Source of the DNA: an uncultured Bacteroidota bacterium
GTDB taxonomy: Bacteria; Bacteroidota; Bacteroidia; Flavobacteriales; Flavobacteriaceae
Assembly: GCA_902518355.1 (NCBI GenBank)
Contig: CABYFY010000001.1
Span: forward strand, 124,001 to 188,000
Direction: 5' to 3'
Length of the DNA stretch: 64,000 nucleotides
The notes below the pieces were generated by a model. It had not been told where the DNA came from, made no database searches, and saw only the letters and a list, made by a program, of their open reading frames with translations. Made by a program: the position numbers and the translations under genes. Of this stretch, positions 48,301 through 57,887 are shown one piece after another; the stretch's first letter is position 1; each line of letters begins with the position of its first letter.

Positions 48301-48427
48301 TGAAAAAGATAGTGAGATATACAAACTTAAAAATGATGACAGAGCATATCATTTACTTGATGCAGTTGGAACAAAACCAAATGTTGTATATCAGGTAAAA
48401 GTTAGAAATACTAAAAGTAAAGTTTAG
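45308..48427 (+). CDS. actB: Alternative complex III iron-sulfur/molybdopterin-oxidoreductase-like subunit ActB
   Basis: 1039 residues from the ATG at 45308 (MSNNKKYWKNLAELD); an earlier ATG at 45278 overlaps actA and is unlikely. An unusual internal twin-arginine signal, STTRRDFLKYIGFSTAAAT followed by LAAC, sits around residue 55-75. Residues about 80-720 resemble the molybdopterin oxidoreductase fold; ACIII members are known to have lost the cofactor. The C-terminal part (about 775-1000) is ferredoxin-like with CTGCGACVIACHTENN, CQHCNHAPCETVCPV, CVGTRYCANNCPYKV and CSMC, binding several Fe-S clusters. It takes electrons from menaquinol via ActC. Confidence 0.95.
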   Translation: MSNNKKYWKNLAELDSANDNVFDKLQNKEFVEEIPVDEFLSNKDNLSNSSTTRRDFLKYIGFSTAAATLAACEGPVVKSIPYVVQPKEIIPGVANYYATTIGNGYDFANILIKNREGRPIKVEKNSMAPEEHAANARVHASILDLYDSARLAQPTKDNMPISWFGFEYETKAGLEEISKSNRDIVLLTQTFASPSIRKLIDDFKAKYKNVRHVVYDSISESKALDAYESKYGLRGLANYDFSKSKVIVSVGADFLGDWQGGGFDVSYAKGRIPNKGKMSRHIQFESNMTLSGANADMRIPLKYDEQKLVILEIYNSLFSKKIKIDSNLSISDKLRKAIDNTIEEIRLNKKGSVVISGIQDENYQNLILLINEKLSSNSFNPSKTILTRDGKDEDVLQLISDMNQGKVGALIMCGVNPAYTLSNSEEFIKSLKSLEMSICFSMKNDETAKHSKYVAASNHYLESWCDYELVSNEFSLAQPVIKTLFDTKQFQEILLVWNENKTTIHDYIKNYWNDNILGTDSWNKALHDGVFVKRRKNKILSKSKSNKNIFKLEDVNASNKFELNIYPKTGMGDGQHANNPWLQEFPDPLTRATWDNYLTISEYDAKEIGLYLEPSTFFNQSRNDANGGLNGKYAIVKLGDKELKVPALIQPGQARGTVGLAFGYGRSQGVKSEMMTGVNAYQLYKNFNSSQTVEISSTNEIHEFACIQLQNTLMGRGDIIKETSLEIFNTKDSSVWNSEAVVSLNHIETPVSSPDVDLWQEFDRSIGHHFNLSIDLNACTGCGACVIACHTENNVPVVGKSEIRKSRDMHWLRIDRYYSSEDSFYEDDMKKDNISGLSSSLTSFGELENPSENPQVAFQPIMCQHCNHAPCETVCPVAASSHGRQGQNHMAYNRCVGTRYCANNCPYKVRRFNWFLYNGNDEFDYHMNNDLGRMVINPDVTVRSRGVMEKCSMCIQSTQAVILKAKLEGRPVAEGEFNDKVACSAACTTGAIKFGDINEKDSEIYKLKNDDRAYHLLDAVGTKPNVVYQVKVRNTKSKV

Positions 48428-48440
48428 AAATAAATAGATT

Positions 48441-49886
48441 ATGGGATCGCATTACGAAGCACCAATTAGAAGACCATTAGTCGCAGGTGAGAAATCTTAC
48501 CACGACGTGACGGTTGATATTGCGAAGCCAATTGAAACCAAAGCTAATAAGCAATGGTGGATTGTTTTCACAATATCATTATTGATGTTTTTATGGGGTC
48601 TTGGCTGGATAATTTATACTATTTCAACTGGTATTGGAGTTTGGGGATTAAATAAAACTGTTGGATGGGCATGGGATATTACAAATTTTGTTTGGTGGGT
48701 AGGAATTGGTCACGCTGGAACGCTGATTTCAGCTGTTTTATTATTGTTTAGACAAAAATGGAGAATGGCGATTAACAGATCTGCTGAAGCAATGACAATA
48801 TTTTCTGTAATCCAGGCTGGTTTATTTCCGATAATTCACATGGGACGACCTTGGCTTGCGTATTGGATGCTTCCAATACCGAATGGATTTGGTTCATTGT
48901 GGGTTAATTTTAATTCACCCCTTTTGTGGGATGTTTTCGCAATTTCTACATATCTATCCGTTTCTCTTGTTTTTTGGTGGACAGGGTTACTCCCAGATTT
49001 TGCTATGATAAGAGATAGAGCAGTCAAGCCTTTTCAAAAAAAGATTTATAGTATTTTAAGCTTCGGGTGGACGGGAAGAGCAAAGGACTGGCAAAGATTT
49101 GAGGAAGTTTCACTGGTATTAGCAGGACTAGCTACACCACTTGTTCTTTCTGTACATACAATTGTATCTTTTGACTTTGCTACATCAGTTATCCCCGGCT
49201 GGCATACTACTATATTTCCTCCTTATTTCGTTGCTGGAGCAATTTTCTCAGGATTTGCTATGGTTCAGACTCTTCTAATAATTATGAGAAAGGTTAATAA
49301 TATGGAACAGTATATTACTGTACAGCATATTGAGCTTATGAATATAGTAATTATGATTACGGGATCTATTGTTGGAGTTGCATATATAACCGAATTATTC
49401 ATAGCATGGTATTCTGGAGTAGAGTATGAACAATATGCATTTTTAAATAGAGCAACAGGCCCATATGCCTGGGCATATTGGGCTATGATGAGTTGTAATG
49501 TTTTCTCTCCACAATTTATGTGGTTTAAAAAGTTAAGAACAAGTATTATGTTTTCATTCTTTATTTCGATTGTAGTTAATATTGGAATGTGGTTTGAAAG
49601 ATTTGTCATTATTGTGACATCTCTTCATAGGGATTATTTACCATCATCATGGACAATGTTCTCTCCAACAGTTGCGGATATAAGCATATTCATTGGAACA
49701 ATTGGATTCTTTTTTGTTTTGTTTTTATTGTATGCTAGAACTTTTCCTGTTATTGCTCAAGCTGAGGTAAAAACAATACTAAAAAGCTCAGGTGAAAAGT
49801 ATAAGAAATTAAGAGACAGTGGAAAGTCTTTGGTTGGTACTGGTGCTGATTCAAGAACTTCAAAAATTAAAAAAATTAAAAAGTAA
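48441..49886 (+). CDS. actC: Alternative complex III quinol-binding membrane subunit ActC (NrfD-like)
   Basis: 481 residues, about ten membrane helices. NrfD/PsrC family: IGHAGTLISAVLLLFRQKWR near residue 92 and MGRPWLAYWMLP near 134 are characteristic quinol-site and proton-path segments. It oxidises menaquinol and passes electrons to ActB. The C-terminal tail is basic. It starts 13 bp after actB, and actD starts 1 bp after its stop. Confidence 0.95.
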   Translation: MGSHYEAPIRRPLVAGEKSYHDVTVDIAKPIETKANKQWWIVFTISLLMFLWGLGWIIYTISTGIGVWGLNKTVGWAWDITNFVWWVGIGHAGTLISAVLLLFRQKWRMAINRSAEAMTIFSVIQAGLFPIIHMGRPWLAYWMLPIPNGFGSLWVNFNSPLLWDVFAISTYLSVSLVFWWTGLLPDFAMIRDRAVKPFQKKIYSILSFGWTGRAKDWQRFEEVSLVLAGLATPLVLSVHTIVSFDFATSVIPGWHTTIFPPYFVAGAIFSGFAMVQTLLIIMRKVNNMEQYITVQHIELMNIVIMITGSIVGVAYITELFIAWYSGVEYEQYAFLNRATGPYAWAYWAMMSCNVFSPQFMWFKKLRTSIMFSFFISIVVNIGMWFERFVIIVTSLHRDYLPSSWTMFSPTVADISIFIGTIGFFFVLFLLYARTFPVIAQAEVKTILKSSGEKYKKLRDSGKSLVGTGADSRTSKIKKIKK

Positions 49887-49887
49887 T

Positions 49888-50421
49888 ATGGGATCAACAA
49901 AAACATTTCATGCTTTATATAATGATGATGACATCTTACTTTCAGCTGTGAAGAAGATCAAAGAAAAACATTATGATATTGATGAAGTTTACACACCCTT
50001 CCCAGTTCATGGTTTGGATAAGGTGATGGGTCTAGAACCAACTAGAATTGCTATAGCTGCCTTCATTTATGGTTGTATTGGAATTACTGTTGCTATATTA
50101 ATGATGAACTATATCATGATAGTTGATTGGCCTCAGAATATCGGTGGAAAGCCAAGTTTTAGCTTCATAGAAAATATGCCAGCTTTTGTACCTATTATGT
50201 TTGAAATGACGGTATTTCATGCTGCGCATTTAATGGTAATTACTTTTTATTTAAGAAGTAGAATGTGGCCTTTAAAAAAAGCTGAAAATCCTGACCCGAG
50301 AACAACTGATGATCATTTTTTAATCGAAATTAGCACTGACAAAGCTGTTGCTGGACTAAAAAAACTATTAAAAGATACAGGGGCTGTAGAGATTAACGAA
50401 GTAAAACCCAAAGAGCATTAA
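49888..50421 (+). CDS. actD: Alternative complex III subunit ActD (DUF3341)
   Basis: 177 residues from the ATG at 49888 (MGSTKTFHALYNDDD); the ATG at 49819 lies inside actC and is rejected. A soluble start (FHALYNDDDILLSAVKKIKE), the conserved DEVYTPFPVHGLDKVMGL, and two membrane helices (about 52-75 and 100-122). Structural subunit that anchors the complex. Its stop overlaps the actE start by one base. Confidence 0.94.
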   Translation: MGSTKTFHALYNDDDILLSAVKKIKEKHYDIDEVYTPFPVHGLDKVMGLEPTRIAIAAFIYGCIGITVAILMMNYIMIVDWPQNIGGKPSFSFIENMPAFVPIMFEMTVFHAAHLMVITFYLRSRMWPLKKAENPDPRTTDDHFLIEISTDKAVAGLKKLLKDTGAVEINEVKPKEH

Positions 50422-50978
50422 TGATGAATCATAGTTATAAAATATTATTAATATTCACCATACTTCTTCAATCATGTTGGGGTGATAAAGGTGCTCCAAA
50501 CTATGAGTATATGCCTAATATGTATGAATCTTTAAGTTATGAGGCTTATTCAGAAAATCAACTATTTGAAGATGAATTATCTGCGAGATTACCTGTTGAG
50601 GGTACAATCCCGAGAGGCTATTCACTGTATGACTATGAAGATACCAATGAAGGTTATGATTTGGCAAAAAAAGAACTTACTAATCCTTACGAATTTAGTG
50701 ATGCCGATATGTTAAAAGCAAAGGAGCTATACACTGTTAACTGTGGAATTTGTCATGGTGCAAAAGGTGCAGGTCAAGGAATTCTTGTTAAAAGAGAAAA
50801 GATATTAGGAATTCCAAGTTATGCGGATCAAGGAAGAGCAATAACATCTGGTAGCACTTATCACGTAATTTACTATGGTAAAAACACTATGGGATCTTAT
50901 GCAAATCAGCTTAATGAAAAAGAAAGATGGATGGTAACAAGTTATGTTATGAAATTAAAATCAGATTTAAGTAAATAG
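50421..50978 (+). CDS. actE: Alternative complex III mono-heme cytochrome c lipoprotein ActE
   Basis: 185 residues. Lipoprotein signal MMNHSYKILLIFTILLQSC with the acylated Cys at about 19, then MPNMYESLSYEAYSEN, PVEGTIPRGYSLYDY and heme site NCGICHGAKGAGQG (about 106-119); the axial Met is probably in NTMGSYANQL. It carries electrons from ActA to the oxidase. In the related Flavobacterium complex this subunit is lipid-anchored. A second ATG one codon later could also be used. Confidence 0.94.
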   Translation: MMNHSYKILLIFTILLQSCWGDKGAPNYEYMPNMYESLSYEAYSENQLFEDELSARLPVEGTIPRGYSLYDYEDTNEGYDLAKKELTNPYEFSDADMLKAKELYTVNCGICHGAKGAGQGILVKREKILGIPSYADQGRAITSGSTYHVIYYGKNTMGSYANQLNEKERWMVTSYVMKLKSDLSK

Positions 50979-50986
50979 AATTTAAT

Positions 50987-52321
50987 ATGTATACCTTATC
51001 AAATAGATTTAAGATTTTTTCATTATCCTTAATAATTTTAGGTTCTTTGGGGTGGTTCTATTCTTACACTGCATCACACTTGACCCTTGATGAAGTCAAG
51101 ATTTTAATAGCTGAAGAATCTCATCACGGTTCTCATTCCGATGATATGCATAACATGAATCATCAAAACGAAAAACATCACAATGAAGATTCTCATCATG
51201 GAGATGAATCCCATGGGTATGAGGATGAGCATGCTGAACATGTTTTACACCAAATACATAACAGACCATATGCGGCACTTTATGTTGCTGCCTTTTTCTT
51301 TATGATGATATCACTTGGTGTACTTGCATTTTATGCAATTCAGTACGCTTCTCAAGCCGGTTGGTCACCCGTTTTATTTAGAGTAATGGAATCCATCACA
51401 TATTATCTTCTTCCTGGAGCCATCATTGTTCTTTTAATCGCAATTATTGGAGATAAACACATATTTATTTGGATGGATCCTGAAGTTGTAGCTCATGATG
51501 AAATTATACAAGGTAAAGAGAGTTGGTTGAATAAAAATGCATTTATTTTAAGAGGCTTAATTTATATTGGTGGATGGTCATTATATAGGTACCTTTCAAG
51601 AAAGTTTTCTTTAGCACAAGATAATGCTAAGGATAATAAAAATTTTAAAAGAAATTTTCAACTTTCTGCAGGATTTCTAGTATTCTTTATTTATACAGAA
51701 TCCATGATGTCTTGGGATTGGATAATGAGTGTTGACCCACACTGGTTTAGTACTTTATTTGGTTGGTATGTATTTGCAAGTATGGTAGTAAGTGGTGTTA
51801 CCGTTATTGCTCTAATTACTATTTATCTTCAAACAAAAGGACTTATGAAATATGTGAATGATAGTCACTTACATGATTTAGCTAAGTTTATGTTTGGCTT
51901 TAGTGTATTTTGGGCTTATTTATGGTTTTCACAATTCATGTTGATTTGGTATGCTAATATTCCCGAAGAGGTTACATATTTTGTAACCAGAATTGAGATG
52001 TATCCAATTCCATTTTTTACTATGTTTTGTCTTAATTTCATATTCCCATTTTTGGTATTAATGAATAGTGACTATAAGAGAGCCCCAATATTTATAATAA
52101 TGGCGGGGGTGATAATTTTAATCGGTCATTACATGGATGTGTATATGATGATAATGCCTGCAACAGTAATCGATAGATACGGCTTTGGAATTGCAGAATT
52201 TAGTTCCATATTAATATTTTTAGGCTTATTTTTGTTGTTTGTTTTTTATTCATTATCAAAAGAAGAATTATTAGCAAAAGGAAACCCAATGATAAAGGAA
52301 AGCGAAAACTTCCATTACTAA
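50987..52321 (+). CDS. actF: Alternative complex III membrane subunit ActF
   Basis: 444 residues, about ten helices, NrfD-like second membrane subunit. A His/Asp/Glu-rich periplasmic loop (about residues 44-86, with HHGSHSDDMHNMNHQ and SHHGDESHGYEDEHAEH) follows the first helix; such loops are usual in flavobacterial ActF. Conserved SMMSWDWIMSVDPHWFSTLFGWY (about 239-261) is the family mark. Role: quinol binding or proton translocation with ActC. Confidence 0.94.
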   Translation: MYTLSNRFKIFSLSLIILGSLGWFYSYTASHLTLDEVKILIAEESHHGSHSDDMHNMNHQNEKHHNEDSHHGDESHGYEDEHAEHVLHQIHNRPYAALYVAAFFFMMISLGVLAFYAIQYASQAGWSPVLFRVMESITYYLLPGAIIVLLIAIIGDKHIFIWMDPEVVAHDEIIQGKESWLNKNAFILRGLIYIGGWSLYRYLSRKFSLAQDNAKDNKNFKRNFQLSAGFLVFFIYTESMMSWDWIMSVDPHWFSTLFGWYVFASMVVSGVTVIALITIYLQTKGLMKYVNDSHLHDLAKFMFGFSVFWAYLWFSQFMLIWYANIPEEVTYFVTRIEMYPIPFFTMFCLNFIFPFLVLMNSDYKRAPIFIIMAGVIILIGHYMDVYMMIMPATVIDRYGFGIAEFSSILIFLGLFLLFVFYSLSKEELLAKGNPMIKESENFHY

Positions 52322-52336
52322 ATTGAAGAAGATAAT

Positions 52337-53422
52337 ATGACTACATTATTTATAGTATTAATTTTAACATTTATTACAATTGCCATTTGGCAAATGATTA
52401 AAATATTTGACTTATCTAAAGCAATTTCTGGAGTAAAAGTTGATGATTCTCAAATTGCTAATGATAAGGATAATACTACGCAAGCTAAATTAATGCTTGG
52501 TTTTCTTGCTTTTATATATGCAATAACTATTTTTTCACTTGTAAAATATGGCAAATTTCCATTGATATCTAATGCTGCATCAGAGCATGGTGCACAGATA
52601 GATACTCTAATGATTTGGACTATGGTTTTAATTTTCATAGTTCAAACAATTACACAATTCCTTTTATATTTCTTTGCATACAAGTACAAGGGTAATAAAA
52701 AATCCAAAGCATTATTCTATACTGATAATCACAAACTCGAGTTGATGTGGACTGTTATTCCTGCGATAGTTTTGACTGGGTTTATTACCTATGGTCTTTT
52801 AACTTGGTCAGATGTTATGAATATGCAAAAAAATGATGATCCAATGGTGATCGAATTATATGCTCAACAATTTAATTGGAAGGCTAGATATGCTGGAAAG
52901 GATAATGTTCTTGGAAAATCTAATGTAAGATTAATAGATATTGATAGAGCTAATATTTTAGGGGTTGACGAAAATGATCCTAACGGACAAGACGATGTGA
53001 TAACGACTGAACTTCACTTACCTGTTAATAGACCAATATTATTTGTTATGAGATCACAGGATGTTATTCATTCTGCTTACATGCCACACTTTAGAGCTCA
53101 AATGAATTGTGTTCCAGGAATGGTTACTAAATTTGCCTTTACTCCGACTGTTACTACAGAAGAAATGAGGCAAAACCCATCAATGATCGACAAAGTAATT
53201 AACATTAATAATATTAGAGAAGAAAAAAGTGAAGAGCTCGCCCTTAAGGGTGAAGAGCCTTTAGACCCATATGAATTTGACTACTTACTTTTATGTAATA
53301 AAATTTGTGGTAAATCTCATTACAATATGCAAATGAAAATTATTGTTGAAACTCAAGAAGAGTTTGATAATTGGTATAATCAGCAAACAGTATTTAAGAA
53401 TTCGCTAATTGCACAAAATTAA
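52337..53422 (+). CDS. coxB: Cytochrome c oxidase subunit II
   Basis: 361 residues. An extra N-terminal helix (1-20), then two more helices (about 51-69 and 90-118) before the periplasmic CuA domain (about 170-355). CuA ligands: His in VIHSAYMPHFR, then Cys-x3-Cys-x3-His-x2-Met in LLCNKICGKSHYNMQMKI. It receives electrons from the ACIII cytochromes and hands them to subunit I. The typical Glu between the cysteines is Lys here; that position uses only its backbone carbonyl. Confidence 0.95.
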   Translation: MTTLFIVLILTFITIAIWQMIKIFDLSKAISGVKVDDSQIANDKDNTTQAKLMLGFLAFIYAITIFSLVKYGKFPLISNAASEHGAQIDTLMIWTMVLIFIVQTITQFLLYFFAYKYKGNKKSKALFYTDNHKLELMWTVIPAIVLTGFITYGLLTWSDVMNMQKNDDPMVIELYAQQFNWKARYAGKDNVLGKSNVRLIDIDRANILGVDENDPNGQDDVITTELHLPVNRPILFVMRSQDVIHSAYMPHFRAQMNCVPGMVTKFAFTPTVTTEEMRQNPSMIDKVININNIREEKSEELALKGEEPLDPYEFDYLLLCNKICGKSHYNMQMKIIVETQEEFDNWYNQQTVFKNSLIAQN

Positions 53423-53426
53423 GACT

Positions 53427-55211
53427 ATGGCAGAATATATAGAATTTGATAAAGATCATCACGCTCATCATCACAAAGAGACATTTATAACTAAATATAT
53501 TTTTAGTCAAGATCATAAAATGATTGCTAAACAATATTTGTTTACTGGTGTCTTTTTTATGGGCATTATTGGAATTTTAATGTCGGCGTTAATGAGAATG
53601 CAAATTGCATGGCCTGAGGAACCAAATATATTTTTTGATTTCCTATTAGGAAAATGGGCGCCTGAGGGAGTAATGGATGCTGACATTTATTTAGCACTTG
53701 TAACAATGCATGGAACTATTATGGTTTTCTTTGTCCTGACGGCAGGCTTAAGTGGAACCTTCAGTAATCTACTTATCCCATTACAATTAGGTGCCAGAGA
53801 TATGGCTTCTGGTTTTCTTAATATGGTAGCATTTTGGTTATTTTTTGTTTCTACTGTCTTGATGGTTGCGTCAATATTTGTTGAAGCGGGACCAGCTGCA
53901 GCAGGGTGGACAATTTACCCTCCATTAAGTGCTCTAGAAATGGCCCAGCCTGGGTCCGGTTTAGGGATGACATTGTGGTTAGTCTCTATGGCATTTTTTA
54001 TAGCATCCTCATTACTTGGATCATTAAATTATATTGTTACTGTTTTGAATTTAAGAACAAAAGGTATGTCTTTAACAAGAATGCCTTTAACAATTTGGGC
54101 TTTTTTCGTAACAGCAATTATCGGAACAATTTCATTCCCAGTTCTTCTATCTGCTGCACTTTTATTAATCATGGATAGAAGTTTTGGAACCTCATTCTTC
54201 CTCTCAGATATTTTTATTCAAGGCGAAGTATTGCACTACCAAGGTGGTTCACCTGTATTATTTGAACACCTTTTTTGGTTCCTTGGGCACCCAGAGGTAT
54301 ACATAGTACTATTACCTGCTTTAGGAATTGCTTCTGAGGTAATTGCAACACATGCTAGAAAACCAATTTTTGGTTATAAGGCAATGATTATATCCATATT
54401 GGCTATTGCATTTTTATCAACGATTGTATGGGGTCATCACATGTTTGTAACCGGCATGAATCCGTTTTTAGGTTCAGTATTTACATTTACAACGTTATTA
54501 ATTGCAATACCTTCAGCGGTCAAAGCTTTTAACTACATAACTACATTATGGAAAGGGAATATTCAATTTAATACTCCAATGCTTTTTGCGATTGGATTTG
54601 TTTCAACATTTATTACGGGTGGTTTAACTGGGATAATTCTTGGAGATAGTGCCCTGGATATAAATGTTCACGATACATATTTTGTTGTTGCACATTTTCA
54701 CCTTGTAATGGGAATATCTGCTTTGTATGGAATGCTAGCTGGAATTTATCATTGGTATCCAATACTTTTTGGGAAAATGATGAATAAAAATCTAGGTTAC
54801 ATCCATTTCTGGGTTACTGCAATTTCTGCTTATGGAGTCTTTTTCCCAATGCATTTTATCGGTATGGCAGGTCTTCCAAGAAGATACTATACTAATTCAA
54901 ACTTCCCATTATTTGATGACCTTGCTGACACAAATCAAATCATTACAATGTTTGCTTTGATGGGAGCTGCGGTTCAGATAGTTTTCCTTTATAATTTTAT
55001 TTACAATATATTTTATGGTAAAAAAGCACCTCAAAACCCTTGGAAATCAACAACTCTAGAGTGGACTGCTTCTCAAAAGCACATTCATGGTAATTGGCAA
55101 GGTAAAATTCCTGAGGTTCACAGATGGCCATATGATTACAGTAAGCCTGGCTATAAGGAAGATTTTGTTCCTCAACACATACCTTTGAAGAAAGGGGAAG
55201 AGGAGTATTAA
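53427..55211 (+). CDS. coxA: Cytochrome c oxidase subunit I
   Basis: 594 residues from the ATG at 53427 (MAEYIEFDKDHHAHHH); the ATG at 53409 lies within coxB. Twelve-helix heme-copper oxidase core. MHGTIMVFFVLTAG carries a low-spin heme ligand, WFLGHPEVYIVLLPALG the CuB His-Tyr pair, WGHHMFVTGMNPF the other CuB ligands, and FHLVMGISALYGM the high-spin heme ligand. Reduces oxygen to water and pumps protons. Last gene of the operon. Subunit III is not in this window. Confidence 0.96.
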   Translation: MAEYIEFDKDHHAHHHKETFITKYIFSQDHKMIAKQYLFTGVFFMGIIGILMSALMRMQIAWPEEPNIFFDFLLGKWAPEGVMDADIYLALVTMHGTIMVFFVLTAGLSGTFSNLLIPLQLGARDMASGFLNMVAFWLFFVSTVLMVASIFVEAGPAAAGWTIYPPLSALEMAQPGSGLGMTLWLVSMAFFIASSLLGSLNYIVTVLNLRTKGMSLTRMPLTIWAFFVTAIIGTISFPVLLSAALLLIMDRSFGTSFFLSDIFIQGEVLHYQGGSPVLFEHLFWFLGHPEVYIVLLPALGIASEVIATHARKPIFGYKAMIISILAIAFLSTIVWGHHMFVTGMNPFLGSVFTFTTLLIAIPSAVKAFNYITTLWKGNIQFNTPMLFAIGFVSTFITGGLTGIILGDSALDINVHDTYFVVAHFHLVMGISALYGMLAGIYHWYPILFGKMMNKNLGYIHFWVTAISAYGVFFPMHFIGMAGLPRRYYTNSNFPLFDDLADTNQIITMFALMGAAVQIVFLYNFIYNIFYGKKAPQNPWKSTTLEWTASQKHIHGNWQGKIPEVHRWPYDYSKPGYKEDFVPQHIPLKKGEEEY

Positions 55212-55227
55212 TACAATATGTATTAAA

Positions 55228-55260
55228 GAAAAAGCCTTTCTGATTTAGAAAGGCTTTTTC
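55228..55260 (+). terminator. Strong terminator after coxA
   Basis: Perfect 14-bp stem GAAAAAGCCTTTCT/AGAAAGGCTTTTTC with loop GATTT, A-rich 5' arm and T-rich 3' arm (bidirectional type). It closes the act-cox operon 16 bp after coxA and ends 15 bp before ruvB. Confidence 0.85.
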
Positions 55261-55275
55261 TTTATATTTGTTTAT

Positions 55276-56298
55276 ATGAATGAAAATCTAGATCCTTCAT
55301 CTGAAAATCTTTCGTCAAATGAAAGGGAATTCGAAAATAACTTAAGACCTGTTTCTTTTGAAGATTTTTCAGGTCAAGATCATGTCATCAATAATTTAAA
55401 AATTTTTGTTGAGGCTGCAAATCAAAGAAATGAAGCTTTAGATCATACATTATTTCATGGTCCACCAGGGTTAGGAAAAACCACACTAGCAAATATTTTA
55501 GCAAAAGAATTAGATGTTGAAATTAAGGTTACTTCTGGACCAGTTTTAGATAAACCAGCTGATTTGGCAGGTTTATTAACCAACCTACAAGACAGAGATG
55601 TTTTATTTATCGATGAAATACATAGATTGAGTCCCATTGTTGAGGAATATTTGTACTCTGCTATGGAAGATTATAAGATAGATATAATGATTGAATCAGG
55701 CCCTAATGCAAGATCTGTTGAAATAAATCTTAACCCATTTACTTTAGTTGGCGCAACAACTAGGTCAGGATTGCTTACAGCCCCAATGCGAGCAAGATTT
55801 GGAATTACCAATAGGCTCAAATATTATGACTCAGAATTGCTGTCAACTATAGTTCAAAGAAGTGCAAAAATTTTAGATGTTACTATTTCTATGGAGGCTG
55901 CAATTGAAATTGCAAGTAGAAGCAGAGGTACACCAAGAATAGCAAACTCACTACTAAGAAGGGTAAGAGATTTTGCTCAGATTAAAGGTGATGGTAAAAT
56001 TGATATTAATATAACAAAGTCAAGTCTTAAAGCACTTAATGTAGACGTAAGTGGACTTGATGAGATGGATAATAAAATATTAAGTACTATCATTGATAAG
56101 TTCGCTGGTGGCCCAGTTGGATTAACAACTTTAGCAACAGCTGTAAGTGAGAACCCAGAGACAATCGAAGAGGTTTACGAACCTTTTTTAATTCAACAAG
56201 GTTTTATCATGAGAACTCCTAGGGGTCGAGAAGCTACAGAGCTCGCATTTAAACACTTAAACAAAGAATTTAAGTCATCTCAAAAAGGACTTTTTTAA
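55276..56298 (+). CDS. ruvB: Holliday junction branch-migration ATPase RuvB
   Basis: 340 residues. AAA+ motor: Walker [17 protein letters not shown] (about 60-75), Walker [13 protein letters not shown] (about 112-123), sensor 1 [11 protein letters not shown], sensor 2/arginine [18 protein letters not shown], and the C-terminal winged helix with [14 protein letters not shown]. It works with RuvA (57298-57879), separated here by queG. Confidence 0.97.
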   Translation: MNENLDPSSENLSSNEREFENNLRPVSFEDFSGQDHVINNLKIFVEAANQRNEALDHTLFHGPPGLGKTTLANILAKELDVEIKVTSGPVLDKPADLAGLLTNLQDRDVLFIDEIHRLSPIVEEYLYSAMEDYKIDIMIESGPNARSVEINLNPFTLVGATTRSGLLTAPMRARFGITNRLKYYDSELLSTIVQRSAKILDVTISMEAAIEIASRSRGTPRIANSLLRRVRDFAQIKGDGKIDINITKSSLKALNVDVSGLDEMDNKILSTIIDKFAGGPVGLTTLATAVSENPETIEEVYEPFLIQQGFIMRTPRGREATELAFKHLNKEFKSSQKGLF

Positions 56299-56309
56299 AT
56301 ACTTTGTGT

Positions 56310-57245
56310 ATGCACAAATATTTTGGTATTGAGAACTTAACACTTGATATTAAATCTCAGGCTAAAAACCTTGGTTTCATGTCTTGTGGAATTAGTGAAG
56401 CTAGATTTTTAGAGGAAGAGGCTCCCAAACTCGAAGAATGGCTAAATAATAACATGAACGGTAAGATGTCTTACATGGAGCGTAACTTCGACATGAGACT
56501 TGATCCAAGAAAAATTGTTGATGACGCCAAAAGTGTAATTTCTCTTACATATAATTATTTTCCAAAACAAACCTTAAGTGAATCAGGATTTAAGATTTCA
56601 AAGTACGCATACGGGAAAGATTATCACTTTGTAATAAAAGAAAAATTAAGGAACCTCCTTGAGTATATAAAAGAAAAAGTAGGTGATATAAACGGAAGAG
56701 TTTTTGTTGATTCAGCTCCAATTTTAGAAAGAGCTTGGGCAAAGAAAAGTGGATTGGGTTGGGTTGGAAAAAACACAAATCTAATTTCTAAGCAAAACGG
56801 TTCATTTTTTTTCTTGTGTGAAATTATTTTAGATCTAAAACTTGATTATGATCATATTGAAACAGATCACTGTGGTTCTTGTACTGCATGTATAGATGCA
56901 TGCCCAACTGATGCAATCGTTGAACCATATGTAGTGGATGGAAGCAAATGTATTTCTTACTATACAATAGAATTAAAGGATAATATCCCAGATCATGTAA
57001 AAGGTTCATATGGAGATTGGATTTTTGGATGTGATATTTGTCAGGATGTATGTCCGTGGAATAGATTTTCAAAGGCTCATAATGAACCGCTTTTTAATCC
57101 TAAAGATGAGTTTTTATCGATAAGTAAAAATGATTGGATAGAAATGACGAAAGAGACTTTTAACAAAGTATTTAAAAACTCTGCTTTAAAAAGGACAGGG
57201 TTTGATGGCATTAAAAGAAATATTGAATTTATAAAAAGAAAATAA
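56310..57245 (+). CDS. queG: Epoxyqueuosine reductase
   Basis: 311 residues from the ATG at 56310 (a TTG two codons earlier is also possible). Last step of queuosine synthesis in tRNA. Cobalamin-binding N-terminal part (about 1-170, [40 protein letters not shown]), followed by two 4Fe-4S motifs: [18 protein letters not shown] and [17 protein letters not shown]. The C-terminal [16 protein letters not shown] matches the family; the HEAT-repeat extension of longer QueG proteins is absent. Confidence 0.94.
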   Translation: MHKYFGIENLTLDIKSQAKNLGFMSCGISEARFLEEEAPKLEEWLNNNMNGKMSYMERNFDMRLDPRKIVDDAKSVISLTYNYFPKQTLSESGFKISKYAYGKDYHFVIKEKLRNLLEYIKEKVGDINGRVFVDSAPILERAWAKKSGLGWVGKNTNLISKQNGSFFFLCEIILDLKLDYDHIETDHCGSCTACIDACPTDAIVEPYVVDGSKCISYYTIELKDNIPDHVKGSYGDWIFGCDICQDVCPWNRFSKAHNEPLFNPKDEFLSISKNDWIEMTKETFNKVFKNSALKRTGFDGIKRNIEFIKRK

Positions 57246-57297
57246 AACTAAATTTTTCAGATTTTTTGAATTAAATTGTTAATTAAAATTTTTAAAA

Positions 57298-57879
57298 ATG
57301 ATCACCCACATAAAAGGAAGATTATCAGAAAAATCTCCAACTAATGTTGTAATTGAGACCAACGGAATTGGCTATTGGGTAAATATCTCATTAACCACAT
57401 TTTCTCAAATTCCTGATCAAGAAAGTATTAAGTTGTATACGCATCTTCAAATAAAAGAAGATTCTCATTCCCTTTATGGATTTTATACACTTAAGGAAAG
57501 GGAAATTTTTAGACTTTTAATTTCCGTTAGTGGAGTTGGTACAAGTACTGCAAGAACTATGCTTTCGTCATTAAATCCCGAGCAAATCATTGATGCGATT
57601 TCGTCCAATAATGTTTCGATTGTCCAATCTGTAAAGGGTATAGGCAGCAAAACTGCTCAGAGATTAATCATAGAGTTGAGAGATAAAGTATTAAAAATAT
57701 ATGATATTGACGAAGCTTTTGTTAATTCAAACAATACCGTAAGAGAAGAAGCGTTATCTGCTTTAGAGGTTCTCGGAATTAATAAGAAATCTGCAGAGAG
57801 ATTAGTCGACAAAATAATTAAAGATAATTTAGATATTACTGTGGAGGAAATAATCAAAGAGACTTTGAAAAATATTTAA
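57298..57879 (+). CDS. ruvA: Holliday junction-binding protein RuvA
   Basis: 193 residues. OB-fold domain (1-63, HIKGRLSEKSPTNVVIETNG), two helix-hairpin-helix motifs (LISVSGVGTSTARTMLSSL and SVKGIGSKTAQRLIIELRDK), and the C-terminal domain III (about 145-193) that contacts RuvB. It binds four-way junctions. sprA starts 8 bp after its stop, the usual order in Flavobacteria. Confidence 0.97.
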   Translation: MITHIKGRLSEKSPTNVVIETNGIGYWVNISLTTFSQIPDQESIKLYTHLQIKEDSHSLYGFYTLKEREIFRLLISVSGVGTSTARTMLSSLNPEQIIDAISSNNVSIVQSVKGIGSKTAQRLIIELRDKVLKIYDIDEAFVNSNNTVREEALSALEVLGINKKSAERLVDKIIKDNLDITVEEIIKETLKNI

Positions 57880-57887
57880 TTTATTTA

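Noticed and set aside
51115-51250. His-rich stretch in ActF as a new metal-storage domain
   Set aside because: His/Asp-rich loops at this place are usual in flavobacterial ActF, so no special claim is made.
53300-53330. Missing Glu between the CuA cysteines of CoxB
   Set aside because: That position binds copper through the backbone carbonyl; both Cys, the His and the Met are present.
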